A program made the position numbers and the translations under genes. Of a DNA stretch of 60,664 bases, positions 7,058 through 16,270 are shown one piece after another; position 1 is the stretch's first letter; the number at the start of each line of letters is the position of its first letter. The stretch is taken from contig JACRDT010000001.1 of NCBI GenBank assembly GCA_016212795.1, forward strand, positions 1 to 60,664. Reading direction: 5' to 3'. The stretch is from Elusimicrobiota bacterium. Its GTDB lineage: Bacteria; Elusimicrobiota; Elusimicrobia; UBA1565; UBA9628. Below the pieces are notes generated by a model, which made no database searches, was not told where the DNA came from, and saw only the letters and a program-made list of their open reading frames with translations.

Positions 7058-8839
7058 CTACGTCATCCCCAGCAGCTTCTTCCACCAAGGGAGCTCGACG
7101 GGCGCGACGGCGGCGGCCTTGGCCGCGGCGGCGTCGTCCCCCGACCCCGACCAGAACGGCAGGGCGATGTAGAAGGTGGAGCCCTTGCCGACGTCGCTCT
7201 CGAGCCAGAGTCTCCCGTTCTGCATGTGGATGAGGGCTTTGGCGATGGCCAGCCCCAGGCCCGTGCCCCCGCGCACCTCGCCGGTCGCGATCTGGATGAA
7301 CTTCTCGAAGATCCTCTTGTGCTCGGACTGGGGGATGCCGGGGCCGGTGTCCGAGACCGTGAACTCCACGAGCTTCTCGCCCGCCGAGGCCCGGAACACC
7401 CTGACCGCGACCTTGCCGTTGGCCGGCGTGAACTTGATGGCGTTGGACAGGAGGTTCACCAGGACCTGGACGGTGCGGTGGGCGTCCGCGTTGATGGGGG
7501 GCAGGTCGGGCTCGACGTCGAGCGACAGGTCGATGGACCGGCGCGTGGCCCAGGGCTTCAAGCCCTCCACGGCGTCCTTGCCGATCCTCTCCGCGTCGGC
7601 CTTCTTGACGTTGACCCGCATCTCCCCGGCCTCGATCTTCGAGAAGTCGAGGATGTCGTTGATGAGCCGCTCGAGCCGGTCGGCGTTGAGCAGCGCCGAG
7701 CCCAGGATGCGCGTCTCCTCCTCCTTGATCCTGTCCTGGAACTCCTCCTGGAGGATGTCCAGGGCGGCCCGCACCGAGGTCAACGGGGCCCTGAGCTCGT
7801 GGGTCACGTGCGCCACGAACTCGCGCTGCATCCGGTCGAGGTCCTTGCGCTTGGTCGCGTCGTGCAGGCTCGAGACCACGCCGACGATCTTGCCGGCCTC
7901 GTTCTGGACCACCGCGGCCGAGGCCTTCACCGTGCGCATGGCCTCCTCGGTCCCCCGCACCTGGACGTCCTTCCTGATGTCGCGGTCGGCGGGCGTGCCG
8001 ATCTCCTCGGAGAGGGTGACGAGGTGCTCCGAGCCCGCCGAGGCCGCGAGGTGCTGCCCGGCGACCCGGGAGAGCGGCGCCGCGTAGAGCTCCTCGGCGG
8101 CGGGGTTCATCATCAGGATGTTGCCGCCGTCGTCGACCACGATGACGCCGTCCGCGACGTTCTCGATGACGCCGCGCGTGCGCGCGGAATCGTTGCGCAG
8201 GATGGTCTTCTCCTGGAGGAGCGGCTTGGTCACCTCGTCGATGCGCCGCTGGATGTCCTCCCTCAGGAGCCCCTCGACCTTCTCGTAGACCGACTTCTGC
8301 TTCAGGGGGTCGGCCACGGCGTTGCCCACCAGCGCCCTGATGGTCTCCTCGAGGCTCTTCTGCTCGAGGGCCTTGAGCAGGGCCTCCTCCCCGACCTTGG
8401 CGTAGACCGCCTCGTTGAGGATGATGCCCGCCACGCCCCGGTCCGCGAGGAACTTCCGGGGGTCGGCCGCCGCCGGGGAGTCCGCCCGCGACGACGCCAG
8501 CTCGCAGAAGACCTTCAGCTCGTCGAGGGTCAGCGCCGGCTTGAACGTGAGGCTGGAGAGCTTGAAGCGGCCGAAGACGGAGGGGATGGCGCTGGGTAGC
8601 TGGTCCATGGAGCCGATGATCCGGCCGTTGGCGATGAGCTTCTCGTTGTCGACGGAGAACGCGAGCTCGCCCTGGGCGGTCTCGGCCAGGACGGACTTCA
8701 GCTGCCCGTCGCAGGACTGGAGCATGGCGGCCACGGCCGGGTGGCCCAGCTTGTAGAGGCTGAGCTGCCCTAGGGTCTTGCCCAGGATCTGGATGGCCTC
8801 GAGGCAGCGCCGCTCGAAGGTCGCGGAGGCTTCGGTCAA
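7058..8839 (-). CDS. PAS-domain sensor histidine kinase, apparently cytoplasmic
   Basis: 593 residues without a clear membrane segment. Residues 1-215 are an uncharacterised helical input region; about 220-335 are a PAS domain (GVIENVADGVIVVDDGGNIL); the phosphoacceptor is H347 in HVTHELRAPLTSVR. The ATPase domain shows the N box LVNLLSNAIKFTP, DTGPGIP and GGTGLGLAIAK. The C-terminal 30 residues are Ala-rich and end in PWWKKLLGMT. The start is a TTG at 8839 overlapping the stop of the UDP-sugar dehydrogenase gene (TTGA), with GGGAGGG 10 bases upstream. Translation is therefore coupled to that gene. No response regulator is adjacent. Confidence 0.85.
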   Translation of the reverse strand: MTEASATFERRCLEAIQILGKTLGQLSLYKLGHPAVAAMLQSCDGQLKSVLAETAQGELAFSVDNEKLIANGRIIGSMDQLPSAIPSVFGRFKLSSLTFKPALTLDELKVFCELASSRADSPAAADPRKFLADRGVAGIILNEAVYAKVGEEALLKALEQKSLEETIRALVGNAVADPLKQKSVYEKVEGLLREDIQRRIDEVTKPLLQEKTILRNDSARTRGVIENVADGVIVVDDGGNILMMNPAAEELYAAPLSRVAGQHLAASAGSEHLVTLSEEIGTPADRDIRKDVQVRGTEEAMRTVKASAAVVQNEAGKIVGVVSSLHDATKRKDLDRMQREFVAHVTHELRAPLTSVRAALDILQEEFQDRIKEEETRILGSALLNADRLERLINDILDFSKIEAGEMRVNVKKADAERIGKDAVEGLKPWATRRSIDLSLDVEPDLPPINADAHRTVQVLVNLLSNAIKFTPANGKVAVRVFRASAGEKLVEFTVSDTGPGIPQSEHKRIFEKFIQIATGEVRGGTGLGLAIAKALIHMQNGRLWLESDVGKGSTFYIALPFWSGSGDDAAAAKAAAVAPVELPWWKKLLGMT

Positions 8840-10131
8840 AGCTTGTGGACCCTCCCGTCGCAGCGGACGTGCTGCGTGGCGTTGCGGGCGTCGAAGACCC
8901 TCTTGGCGAGGCGCGCCACGCGGGCGTAGTCGATCTCCCGGTGCGCCGTGAGGATGAGCGCGCAGTCGCAGCCCCGCAGGGCCCGGTCCGTCAGGGGCGA
9001 CGAGGCGATGCGCCGCCCCTCGACCGAGACCGCCGGGACGAACGGGTCGTGGTAGGAGACGCGGGCCCGGGCCTTGAGCAGCAGCGCCATCACATCCAAA
9101 GACGGCGACTCCCGGTAGTCCGAGATCCCAGGCTTGTAGGCCACGCCCAGCACGAGGACGTTGCTGCCGTGCAGGGGCTTGCGGTCGATGTTGAGGACGT
9201 CCGCGACGCGCCCCGCGACGTACTCGGGCATGCCCTGGTTGATGGCGGTCGCCAGCTCGATGAAGCGCGGCACGTAGTTGAGGGTCTTCATCTTCCAGCT
9301 CAGGAGCTGGGGGTCCTTGGGGATGCAGTGCCCGCCGATGCCCGGGCCGGGGTAGAAGGTCATGAACCCGAAGGGCTTGGTCGCGGCCGCGCCGATGATC
9401 TCCCATACGTCGAGGCCGAGCCGGTGGCAGACCTGCGCCATCTCGTTGACCAGGGCGATGTTCACGGCCCGAAAGGAGTTCTCCAGGAGCTTGACCGTCT
9501 CCGCGGCGCGCGTGCTCGACACGGGGACCACGGTCTCCACGATCTGGCCGTAGACCTCCGTGGCGAGCCGCGTCGACGCCTTGTCGGCGCCCCCAACGAC
9601 CTTCGGGGTGTTGGCGATGTGGTAGGCCGGGTTGCCCGGGTCCACGCGCTCGGGCGAGAAGGCCAGGTAGAAGTCCCGGCCGAGGCGGCCTTTCTCCGCC
9701 AGCCGGGGCAGGACGATCTCGTCGGTGGTGCCGGGGAAGGTCGTGCTCTCCAGGATGATGAGCTGCCCCTTCTTGCGGTGCTTGACGATCTCCGAGACCG
9801 CGGCGAGGATGTTGCCGATGTCGGGCTCCTTGGACTTGCGCAGGGGGGTCTGCACGCAGATGAAGACGATGTCCTGCCGGGCGAGCCCCTCGAAACGGCT
9901 GCTGGCCTCGAGCAGCCCGGCGTCCCGGTGCCGCTCGACCTCGTCGGACGAGACGTCGAGGACGTAGGACCTCCCGGCCATGAGGTCTTCCACCCGGGCG
10001 GGGCTGATGTCGAAGGCGCAGACCTTGAACCCCTTCCGGCAGAACTCCATCGCCAACGGCAGGCCCACGTACCCCGCTCCGATGACGCCGATCCTCGCGG
10101 ACCGCTCGGCAAGGGCTTTCGAGATGTTCAT
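8836..10131 (-). CDS. Nucleotide-sugar dehydrogenase (UDP-GlcNAc/ManNAc 6-dehydrogenase, WbpA/WecC type)
   Basis: 431-residue NAD-dependent dehydrogenase that would oxidise C6 of a UDP-HexNAc to the uronic acid for polysaccharide synthesis. The Rossmann fingerprint GVIGAGYVGLPLA is at residues 15-27; SPERVDPGN and the catalytic cysteine in GPGIGGHCIPKDP match the WbpA/WecC branch rather than UDP-glucose dehydrogenase. The ATG at 10131 is preceded by TATAAT plus 6 bases and no Shine-Dalgarno. The downstream histidine kinase starts within its stop codon. It is divergent from the second dehydrogenase. Confidence 0.9.
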   Translation of the reverse strand: MNISKALAERSARIGVIGAGYVGLPLAMEFCRKGFKVCAFDISPARVEDLMAGRSYVLDVSSDEVERHRDAGLLEASSRFEGLARQDIVFICVQTPLRKSKEPDIGNILAAVSEIVKHRKKGQLIILESTTFPGTTDEIVLPRLAEKGRLGRDFYLAFSPERVDPGNPAYHIANTPKVVGGADKASTRLATEVYGQIVETVVPVSSTRAAETVKLLENSFRAVNIALVNEMAQVCHRLGLDVWEIIGAAATKPFGFMTFYPGPGIGGHCIPKDPQLLSWKMKTLNYVPRFIELATAINQGMPEYVAGRVADVLNIDRKPLHGSNVLVLGVAYKPGISDYRESPSLDVMALLLKARARVSYHDPFVPAVSVEGRRIASSPLTDRALRGCDCALILTAHREIDYARVARLAKRVFDARNATQHVRCDGRVHKL

Positions 10132-10137
10132 TGGTCG

Positions 10138-10143
10138 ATTATA
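10138..10143 (-). promoter_or_regulatory. -10 box TATAAT six bases before the ATG at 10131
   Basis: TATAAT on the minus strand (10143-10138), then CGACCA, then the ATG. This is one of the clearest examples in the window of a promoter placed for a leaderless transcript. Confidence 0.6.
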
Positions 10144-10148
10144 GCATC

Positions 10149-10176
10149 TTGAAACGGCGCGGTCATTTTGTAGAAT
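10149..10176 (+). promoter_or_regulatory. Divergent promoter for the UDP-glucose dehydrogenase gene
   Basis: TTGAAA at 10149-10154 and TAGAAT at 10171-10176 with a 16-base spacer. It faces the glycan operon starting at 10203 and interleaves with the minus-strand promoter at 10138-10143, so the two transcripts could interfere. Confidence 0.5.
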
Positions 10177-10202
10177 TTACCGGCATAATCAACGACCCCC
10201 CC

Positions 10203-11573
10203 ATGACAACAGACCACGCCTACCACGCCGCGCCGCGCCATCCCAAGCCGGACGCCGCCCGCCACGACGTCTGCGTCGTCGGCACGGGCTACGTCGGGCT
10301 CGTCACGGGCGCCTGCCTGGCCGAGCTCGGCCACCGCGTCGTCTGCGTCGACTCGGACGCGAAGAAGATCTCGGCGCTGCGCCAGGGCCGGATCCCTATC
10401 TACGAGCCCGGCCTCGACGAGATCGTCGCCCGCAACAGGAAGGCCAAGCGCCTGACTTTCACCGGCTCCATCAGGGAGGGCATGCTCCACGCCGGGCGCC
10501 GCGCCGACGTCGTCTTCATCGCGGTCGGCACCCCCCCGCGACCGGACGGCTCCGCGGACCTCTCCGCCGTCGAGGCCGTGGCGGCCGAGGTCGCCCGCCA
10601 CATGACCGACTACACGGTGATCGTGGACAAATCCACGGTCCCGGTCGAGACCGGCGACTGGGTCAAGAAGACCGTCGCCCGCATCAACAAGAAGGGCGTC
10701 CCCTACGACGTCGTGTCCAACCCCGAGTTCCTGGCCGAGGGCACGGCCGTCAAGGATTTCCTCCACCCCGACCGCGTGGTCTTCGGCGTGACCTCGGCCC
10801 GGGCCGAGCGCGCGATGCGCGAGATCTACGCCGGCATCGACGCGCCGCTCCTGGTCACCGACGTCAAGAGCGCCGAGCTCATCAAGCACGCGTCGAACTC
10901 CTTCCTGGCGACCAAGATCTCCTTCATCAACGCGGTCTCGGTCCTCTGCGAGAAGGTGGGCGCCGACGTGTCCCTCGTCGCGCAGGGGATGGGCCTGGAC
11001 CGGCGCATCGGGTCCCAGTTCCTGCGGCCCGGCGTGGGCTTCGGGGGCTTCTGCTTTCCCAAGGACCTGGAGGCCTTCCACTGGATCAGCAAGCAGAAGG
11101 GCTACGATTTCGCGATGCTCAAGGACGTCAAGGAGATCAACGACTTCCAGAAGGGCTGGATCCCGCGCAAGGTCTCCGAGAACCTCTGGAACCTGGAGGG
11201 CAAGACCATCGGCCTGCTGGGCCTGGCCTTCAAGCCCAACACCGACGACATGCGCTTCGCGCCCAGCATCGACATCGTCGCCGCCCTGGTCCGCCGCGGG
11301 GTGAGGATCAAGGCCTACGACCCGGTGGCCATGCCCCGCGCCCGGGCGCTCCCGGAGCTCAAGCGCGTGCGCCTCTGCAAGGACGCCTACGAGGCCGCCA
11401 AGGGGGCCGACGCCCTCGCGGTCGTGACCGAGTGGCCCGAGTTCGCCAAGCTCGACGTCAAGAGGATCTACAGGTCGATGCGCAACCCCCTCGTCCTGGA
11501 CGGCAGGAACCTCTTCGACCCGGCGGCGCTGCGCGCGGCGGGGTTCACTTATTGCGGGGTGGGAAGGCCCTAA
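10203..11573 (+). CDS. ugd: UDP-glucose 6-dehydrogenase
   Basis: 456 residues; oxidises UDP-glucose to UDP-glucuronate using 2 NAD+. The Rossmann motif [20 protein letters not shown] follows an about 20-residue N-terminal tail. [13 protein letters not shown] and FGGFCFPKD (catalytic cysteine) are diagnostic. The ATG at 10203 was chosen as the first ATG downstream of the promoter at 10149-10176; there is no good Shine-Dalgarno, and a TTG at 10131 would precede that promoter. The TAA stop overlaps the ATG of the decarboxylase (TAATG). Its product is the substrate of the next enzyme. Confidence 0.93.
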   Translation: MTTDHAYHAAPRHPKPDAARHDVCVVGTGYVGLVTGACLAELGHRVVCVDSDAKKISALRQGRIPIYEPGLDEIVARNRKAKRLTFTGSIREGMLHAGRRADVVFIAVGTPPRPDGSADLSAVEAVAAEVARHMTDYTVIVDKSTVPVETGDWVKKTVARINKKGVPYDVVSNPEFLAEGTAVKDFLHPDRVVFGVTSARAERAMREIYAGIDAPLLVTDVKSAELIKHASNSFLATKISFINAVSVLCEKVGADVSLVAQGMGLDRRIGSQFLRPGVGFGGFCFPKDLEAFHWISKQKGYDFAMLKDVKEINDFQKGWIPRKVSENLWNLEGKTIGLLGLAFKPNTDDMRFAPSIDIVAALVRRGVRIKAYDPVAMPRARALPELKRVRLCKDAYEAAKGADALAVVTEWPEFAKLDVKRIYRSMRNPLVLDGRNLFDPAALRAAGFTYCGVGRP

Positions 11574-11632
11574 TGAAACGGACCTCAGCCCCCACGAACG
11601 CCTTCGCGCCTCCCCGTAGGGGAGGCTTGAGG
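11569..11632 (+). repeat. Palindromic repeat, copy 1, overlapping the 5' end of the UDP-glucuronate decarboxylase gene
   Basis: Begins CCTAATGAAACG, identical over 12 bases to copy 5 at 56235, and ends with the stem GCCTCCCC-GTA-GGGGAGGC (11608-11626). The repeat supplies the upstream gene's TAA, the ATG, and about 19 N-terminal codons of the downstream enzyme. Confidence 0.65.
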
Positions 11633-12550
11633 CTGCTCATCACCGGCGGGGCGGGGTTCCTCGGGAGCCACCTGGCCGAGCACTTCCTCGGCCAGGGCCA
11701 CCAGGTCCTCGTCCTCGATAATTTCATCACGGGCTCTTTCAACAACATCAAGGCCCTGATGCCGCACCCGGACTTCGCCTTCATCAAGCAGGACGTCACC
11801 GACTACATCGAGGTGCCGGGGCGCTTGGACGCGGTCTTCCACTTCGCGAGCCCGGCGAGCCCCGTGGACTACGCCCAGTACCCTATTCAGACCCTCAAGG
11901 CCGGGGCCCTGGGAACGCACAAGACCCTGGGGCTGGCCAAGGACAAGAAGGCGATCTACGTCCTGGCCTCGACCTCCGAGGTCTACGGCGACCCCCTGGT
12001 CTCGCCTCAGCCCGAGTCCTACTGGGGCAACGTCAACCCCATCGGACCCAGGGGCGTCTACGACGAAGCCAAGAGGTTCGCCGAGGCCATGGCCATGGCC
12101 TACCAGCGGACGCACAAAGTGCGCGTGCGCATCGCCAGGATCTTCAACACCTATGGCCCCAGGATGCGCAAGAACGACGGCCGGGCCGTGCCGAACTTCA
12201 TCACCCAGGCGCTCGCGGGCAAGCCCATCACGGTCTACGGCCGCGGCCGCCAGACCCGGAGTCTGTGCTTCGTCTCGGACCTCGTGCGGGGCCTGGACCT
12301 GCTGCTCCACTCGGACCTGGCCACCCCGGTCAACATAGGCAACCCGGACGAGCACTCCATCGTGGCAATCGCCCGCCTCATCAAGAAGCTGACCGGCTCG
12401 CGCTCCCGCATCGCCTTCAAGCCCCTGCCGGTCGACGACCCGAAGGTGCGCAGGCCGGACATCACCCTGGCCGTGAGGAAGCTCCGCTGGAAGCCGGCCA
12501 TCCCCTTGGAAGAGGGCCTCAAGCGCACCATTGACTACTTCCGCGGCTAG
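11573..12550 (+). CDS. uxs: UDP-glucuronate decarboxylase (UDP-xylose synthase), extended SDR
   Basis: 325 residues; converts UDP-glucuronate from the preceding enzyme to UDP-xylose. The fold starts at [18 protein letters not shown] with the NAD-binding GxxGxxG. The triad is consistent with TSEVYGDP and YDEAKRFAE (YxxxK), and [10 protein letters not shown] is a Uxs signature. The first about 19 residues ([18 protein letters not shown]) are encoded by a palindromic repeat and have no counterpart in the family, whose members usually begin a few residues before ILITGG. The start overlaps the ugd stop. An alternative TTG at 11627 would give a family-like N-terminus but has its GGGGAGG only 1 base away. 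Confidence 0.92.
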   Translation: MKRTSAPTNAFAPPRRGGLRLLITGGAGFLGSHLAEHFLGQGHQVLVLDNFITGSFNNIKALMPHPDFAFIKQDVTDYIEVPGRLDAVFHFASPASPVDYAQYPIQTLKAGALGTHKTLGLAKDKKAIYVLASTSEVYGDPLVSPQPESYWGNVNPIGPRGVYDEAKRFAEAMAMAYQRTHKVRVRIARIFNTYGPRMRKNDGRAVPNFITQALAGKPITVYGRGRQTRSLCFVSDLVRGLDLLLHSDLATPVNIGNPDEHSIVAIARLIKKLTGSRSRIAFKPLPVDDPKVRRPDITLAVRKLRWKPAIPLEEGLKRTIDYFRG

Positions 12551-13250
12551 CCTGTTATCCGTCGTCGTCCCCTGCTACGACGAGGAACGCGACATCCCGA
12601 GGTTCGAGACCGAGCTCCTGGCCGCCCTCGAAAGCCTGGACGTCCCCCACGAGCTGGTCGCGGTGGACGACGGCTCCACGGACGAGACCTTCGCCGCCCT
12701 GACGGAGCTCGCCGGCCGCCGCGGCAGCGTCCACGTCGTGCGCCACCCCGCCAACCGCGGCCTGGGCGCGGCCCTGCGCACCGGGTTCGCGGCGGCCAAG
12801 GGCGATTGGATCGCCACCCTGGACGCAGACCTGACCTTCCACCCGTCGCAGCTCCGCGGCCTCCTCGAGTGCCAGCGGCGGACCGGCGCCGACCTCGTGT
12901 CAGGCTCCCCCTTCCTGTCGGCCGAAGGGTGCTCCCAGGTGCCGTGGTTCAGGCGCCTGCCGAGCCTCGCGGTCAACGGCCTCTATAGGACCTTCTTCCA
13001 CGGGGGATTCACCTCCTACACCCCGGTATTGCGCCTCTACCGGGCCGAGCTCCTCAAGAACCTGAAGTTCCTGAGCTCCGGCTTCGAGATCAACGCCGAG
13101 ATCGCGGCGCGGTTCATCCTCGCCGGCCACCGGGTGGCCGAGACGGCCGTCACGCTGTCGTCGCGGCGGCACGGCGCGTCGAAGCTCCGGCCCCTGCGCG
13201 AGCTCGCCCGCCACGCCAGGCTCATCGCCAGGCTCCTCGCGGGACGCTGA
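12531..13250 (+). CDS. Family 2 glycosyltransferase (dolichol-phosphate-sugar synthase-like)
   Basis: 239 residues with a GT-A fold: [16 protein letters not shown] at the N-terminus, [12 protein letters not shown], and the DxD-like LDADLTFHP. Without a C-terminal membrane domain it resembles polyprenyl-phosphate mannose/glucose synthases that supply lipid-linked sugars to GT-C or YfhO-type enzymes, such as the next gene's product. The TTG at 12531 overlaps the uxs stop by 20 bases. [21 protein letters not shown] and SSRRHGASK are common in this subfamily. Confidence 0.85.
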   Translation: MTTSAASLLSVVVPCYDEERDIPRFETELLAALESLDVPHELVAVDDGSTDETFAALTELAGRRGSVHVVRHPANRGLGAALRTGFAAAKGDWIATLDADLTFHPSQLRGLLECQRRTGADLVSGSPFLSAEGCSQVPWFRRLPSLAVNGLYRTFFHGGFTSYTPVLRLYRAELLKNLKFLSSGFEINAEIAARFILAGHRVAETAVTLSSRRHGASKLRPLRELARHARLIARLLAGR

Positions 13251-13252
13251 GC

Positions 13253-16200
13253 ATGCGGCGCGACTTCCCCATCGCCCTGGGCGTCTACGTCCTGCTCGCG
13301 CTGTGGACCCATCGCGGCCTCATCGCGGCCGGGCAGGTCAACTCCTTCTCCGCGGCCCTCCCGGGCGCGACGGCCATCCGGAACATCCCCGAGATGGTCT
13401 ACCAGGAGCCCCCGGCGCAATGGACCGCCGCGCGCATCGTGCGCTCGGGGACGCTCCCGACCTGGACCCCCTACCCGCACGGGGGCACGCCGCTCCTCGC
13501 CAAGATGCAGAACGGGGTCTTCTCCCCCTTCCACCTGCACTACTACCTCGTGCCCGACCGTTGGATGCCCCTGGCCTTCACCCTGGTCCCGGTCATCACC
13601 GGCCTGTTCGGGTACTGCCTGGTGTACCTCTTCGGCCGCATGCTGAGCCTCGGGCTGGTCCCGGCCATCCTCGCCGCGGTCTGCCACACGTACTTCACCG
13701 CCCTGCTGGGGCACGCCCTCTTCTCTCCCCTCGGGTCCGGACTGTTCCTCCCCCTGCTGCTGGCCCTGGCCGAGCTCCACCTGCAGGGCCGCAAGGCCTT
13801 CGCCCTCGTCCTCGTGCCAGCGGCGTGCGCCCTGCCCTTTTTCGTCGGCCACATGGAGTCGGCCGGCCGCATCCAGGCCGGCGCCTTCCTCTACCTGGGC
13901 CTGCGGCTCCTCCAGATGAGGCACGTCCCCGCCAAGGAGCGGGCCGGCCTGGGCCTCAGGTTCGTCCTGGCCGCGGGATTCGGGGACCTCGCGGCGCTCA
14001 GCCAGATCGTCCCGGGGCTGGAGTACCACGCCTGGAGCTACAACGCCGTCTGGCGCGGCAGGCCTGAATACAACTGGGTCTACCACACGATCCAGAAGCA
14101 CCTGACGCCGGCCGACCTGCCCCTGCTGGCCGCCGGGCTCGCGAGCCTCTACGGCTCCTTCAGGGCCTGGCGATACTGCCTGTCCCGGCCGTCGGCGGGC
14201 GCGGCCCAGTTGGGATCGGCCCTCGCCGCCGCAGCAGCGCTGGCGGCGGCCATCGCGGGCCTCTGGGCCGTGGGGCTCGACGACACGGTCCTGGGCTGGA
14301 GCGTCAACGCCCGGGCGTGGCCGGCCCAGGCCTTCCTCCTCTTCTTCTCCCTGTGGCTGGTCCTGCGCCCGGCCCCGGCCGCCTCGCCGGCCCTCAAAGC
14401 CCTGGCCGCGCTGTTCGTGGGGAGCCTCGCCGTGGAGCTCAAGCTCCCGCCGCTGTCCAACCTGCTCGCCGCCCTGCCCGTCCTCGGCTCCTTCAACAAC
14501 ACGGTCTACACCCCCGACTTCGACCTCTCGCGCTGCGTCCTGGCCGCGGCCGCCCTCCAGGACTGCGCCGCGCCCGGCCTGAAGGGCTGGCGGCAGCGTC
14601 TCGCGGCGGGCTGGCCGGCCGTCCTCCTGCTCGCCATCCTGGCCCTGGGCTACGCGGCCTCAAGGCCCCTCAAGCGCTGGGCCGTGGCCCGGGCCGGCAT
14701 CGCGGCGTGGGCCCGCGCGACGGACGTGAAGCTCGGGTTCCAGGGGCCGGAGCAGTTGTCGTCGTTCCCGGGCGCCTATCCGGTCGCCGGGGTCGTGCCT
14801 CCCGGCGCGCCGGTCAAGAGCGTCCACGTCGCCGACCTCGTCGACAAGAAGCCCCGGCTCGAGGTGCCCGCCGCCATCGAGACGGCCTCCGACGGCCGGA
14901 CCGCCTTCCGGGTCGATTTCCCCGTCGCCGAGGGCCTCCGCCAGCTCAACCTCTTCGCCCTGGTCACCTACCACGGCAAGGCGATCGACTTCCTCGCGGG
15001 GCCGAAGATCACGGTCCTGCCCCGGCCCGGGACGATCTTCCTCGTCGTCCTCGCGCTCCTGCCCCTGCTGGTGGCCGCCCCGCGGTGGCTCAGATACGCG
15101 GCCCACGCCGCCGCGGCCGCGGCGTTCGTCGCCACGCAAGAGCCCGTCGGCGTCCCGGCCGGGGAGTTCCCCTTCCGCCTCCCCGGCATCGAGAGCCTCG
15201 ACCGCTCCCGGGGCCCCTTCCGCGTGGATTCGTTCGCGCACGGGTTCCTGCAGGCCGACTACGCCAACCTCTACGGGCTCCAGGACATCCGCAACGGCGG
15301 GGACAACCTCGACCTCGCGCCCATGATGCACTTCCTCTCCCTTCGGCAGGACTTCTGGAGCCGGCCGGAGGACCGCCTCTTCTCGACGGGGATGCGGCTG
15401 GAGGGGCTGGCCAACGTGCGCTACGTCTTCGACCTGCCGGAGAGCCTGCGCGCCTCCCCCTCCCTTGAGGAGCATTACCGCGGGCCGGACATGGCGGTCT
15501 ACCGCAACAAGCACTGCCGGCCCCGGGCGAGGTTCTTCGAACAGTCCGTCCTCCTGCCGGCGCCGGACCCCCTGGACTTCGAAGCGAACCGGAAGTTCAC
15601 GCTGTCCGAGCTCCGAACGCTGGTCGCAGACCCCGGCTTCGACATGGACAAGACCCTGGTCCTGCACGACAGTCCGCAGGGAGAGCCCGCCCCCGCCGCA
15701 GCGCCGTCCTCCGGCGGGGAGCCGTCGATCGAGTTCGAGACCTACGCCCCCGACCGCTCGCGCCTCAGGGTGGACGCGCCCCGGGCAGGCTTCGTCTTCC
15801 TCGGCGACAACCATTTTCCCGGCTGGGTCGCCCTGCTCGACGGCCGTCCGGCCCGGATCCTGCGCAGTTGGCTGACCTTCCGCGCCGTGGCCGTGCCGGC
15901 CGGCAAGTCGGTACTCGAGTTCCGCTACCGCCCGGGCTGGCTGGCCCCCCTGTTCGGCCTGACGGCCCTGCTGGCGCTCGCCTGGGCGGCCGCCTACCTG
16001 CGCTGCAGCGTGGCCCCGGATTGGCTCCCGGCCGGTCCCCCGGCCGCCCTTCCCGAATACGCCTGGCTCGTCGAGCTTGTCTCGGTCGCCCTGGTCCTGC
16101 CCAGCCTCATCTATTGGACCTTCTGGAGCGGCTTCGTCTACGAGGGGGGCCTGCTCGCGGCCTCGCGGGGAGCCGGGGAAGGGCTGGCGGTCAACGCCGC

Positions 16201-16270
16201 CGCCTGCGCCGCGCTCGCGCTCCTCGCCGCCGGCGCGGCTTGGTCCTGCCGCCGGCGGTTCCTCTCATAG
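13253..16270 (+). CDS. Large YfhO-like membrane protein (GT-C type fold)
   Basis: 1005 residues with about a dozen predicted membrane helices. The N-terminal region (TPYPHGGTPLLAKMQNGVFSP) and the soluble C-terminal part (FLGDNHFPGWVALLDGRPA, then FRAVAVPAGKSVLEFRYRPG) match the YfhO family. Members are thought to add sugars from a lipid-linked donor to cell-envelope polymers, which would fit the glycosyltransferase 2 bases upstream. The acceptor is unknown. The stop codon overlaps by 6 bases with the convergent helicase gene. Confidence 0.8.
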   Translation: MRRDFPIALGVYVLLALWTHRGLIAAGQVNSFSAALPGATAIRNIPEMVYQEPPAQWTAARIVRSGTLPTWTPYPHGGTPLLAKMQNGVFSPFHLHYYLVPDRWMPLAFTLVPVITGLFGYCLVYLFGRMLSLGLVPAILAAVCHTYFTALLGHALFSPLGSGLFLPLLLALAELHLQGRKAFALVLVPAACALPFFVGHMESAGRIQAGAFLYLGLRLLQMRHVPAKERAGLGLRFVLAAGFGDLAALSQIVPGLEYHAWSYNAVWRGRPEYNWVYHTIQKHLTPADLPLLAAGLASLYGSFRAWRYCLSRPSAGAAQLGSALAAAAALAAAIAGLWAVGLDDTVLGWSVNARAWPAQAFLLFFSLWLVLRPAPAASPALKALAALFVGSLAVELKLPPLSNLLAALPVLGSFNNTVYTPDFDLSRCVLAAAALQDCAAPGLKGWRQRLAAGWPAVLLLAILALGYAASRPLKRWAVARAGIAAWARATDVKLGFQGPEQLSSFPGAYPVAGVVPPGAPVKSVHVADLVDKKPRLEVPAAIETASDGRTAFRVDFPVAEGLRQLNLFALVTYHGKAIDFLAGPKITVLPRPGTIFLVVLALLPLLVAAPRWLRYAAHAAAAAAFVATQEPVGVPAGEFPFRLPGIESLDRSRGPFRVDSFAHGFLQADYANLYGLQDIRNGGDNLDLAPMMHFLSLRQDFWSRPEDRLFSTGMRLEGLANVRYVFDLPESLRASPSLEEHYRGPDMAVYRNKHCRPRARFFEQSVLLPAPDPLDFEANRKFTLSELRTLVADPGFDMDKTLVLHDSPQGEPAPAAAPSSGGEPSIEFETYAPDRSRLRVDAPRAGFVFLGDNHFPGWVALLDGRPARILRSWLTFRAVAVPAGKSVLEFRYRPGWLAPLFGLTALLALAWAAAYLRCSVAPDWLPAGPPAALPEYAWLVELVSVALVLPSLIYWTFWSGFVYEGGLLAASRGAGEGLAVNAAACAALALLAAGAAWSCRRRFLS

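Noticed and set aside
10131..10202. An N-terminal extension of UDP-glucose dehydrogenase starting at TTG 10131
   Set aside because: It would start upstream of the likely promoter at 10149-10176 and encodes no conserved residues.
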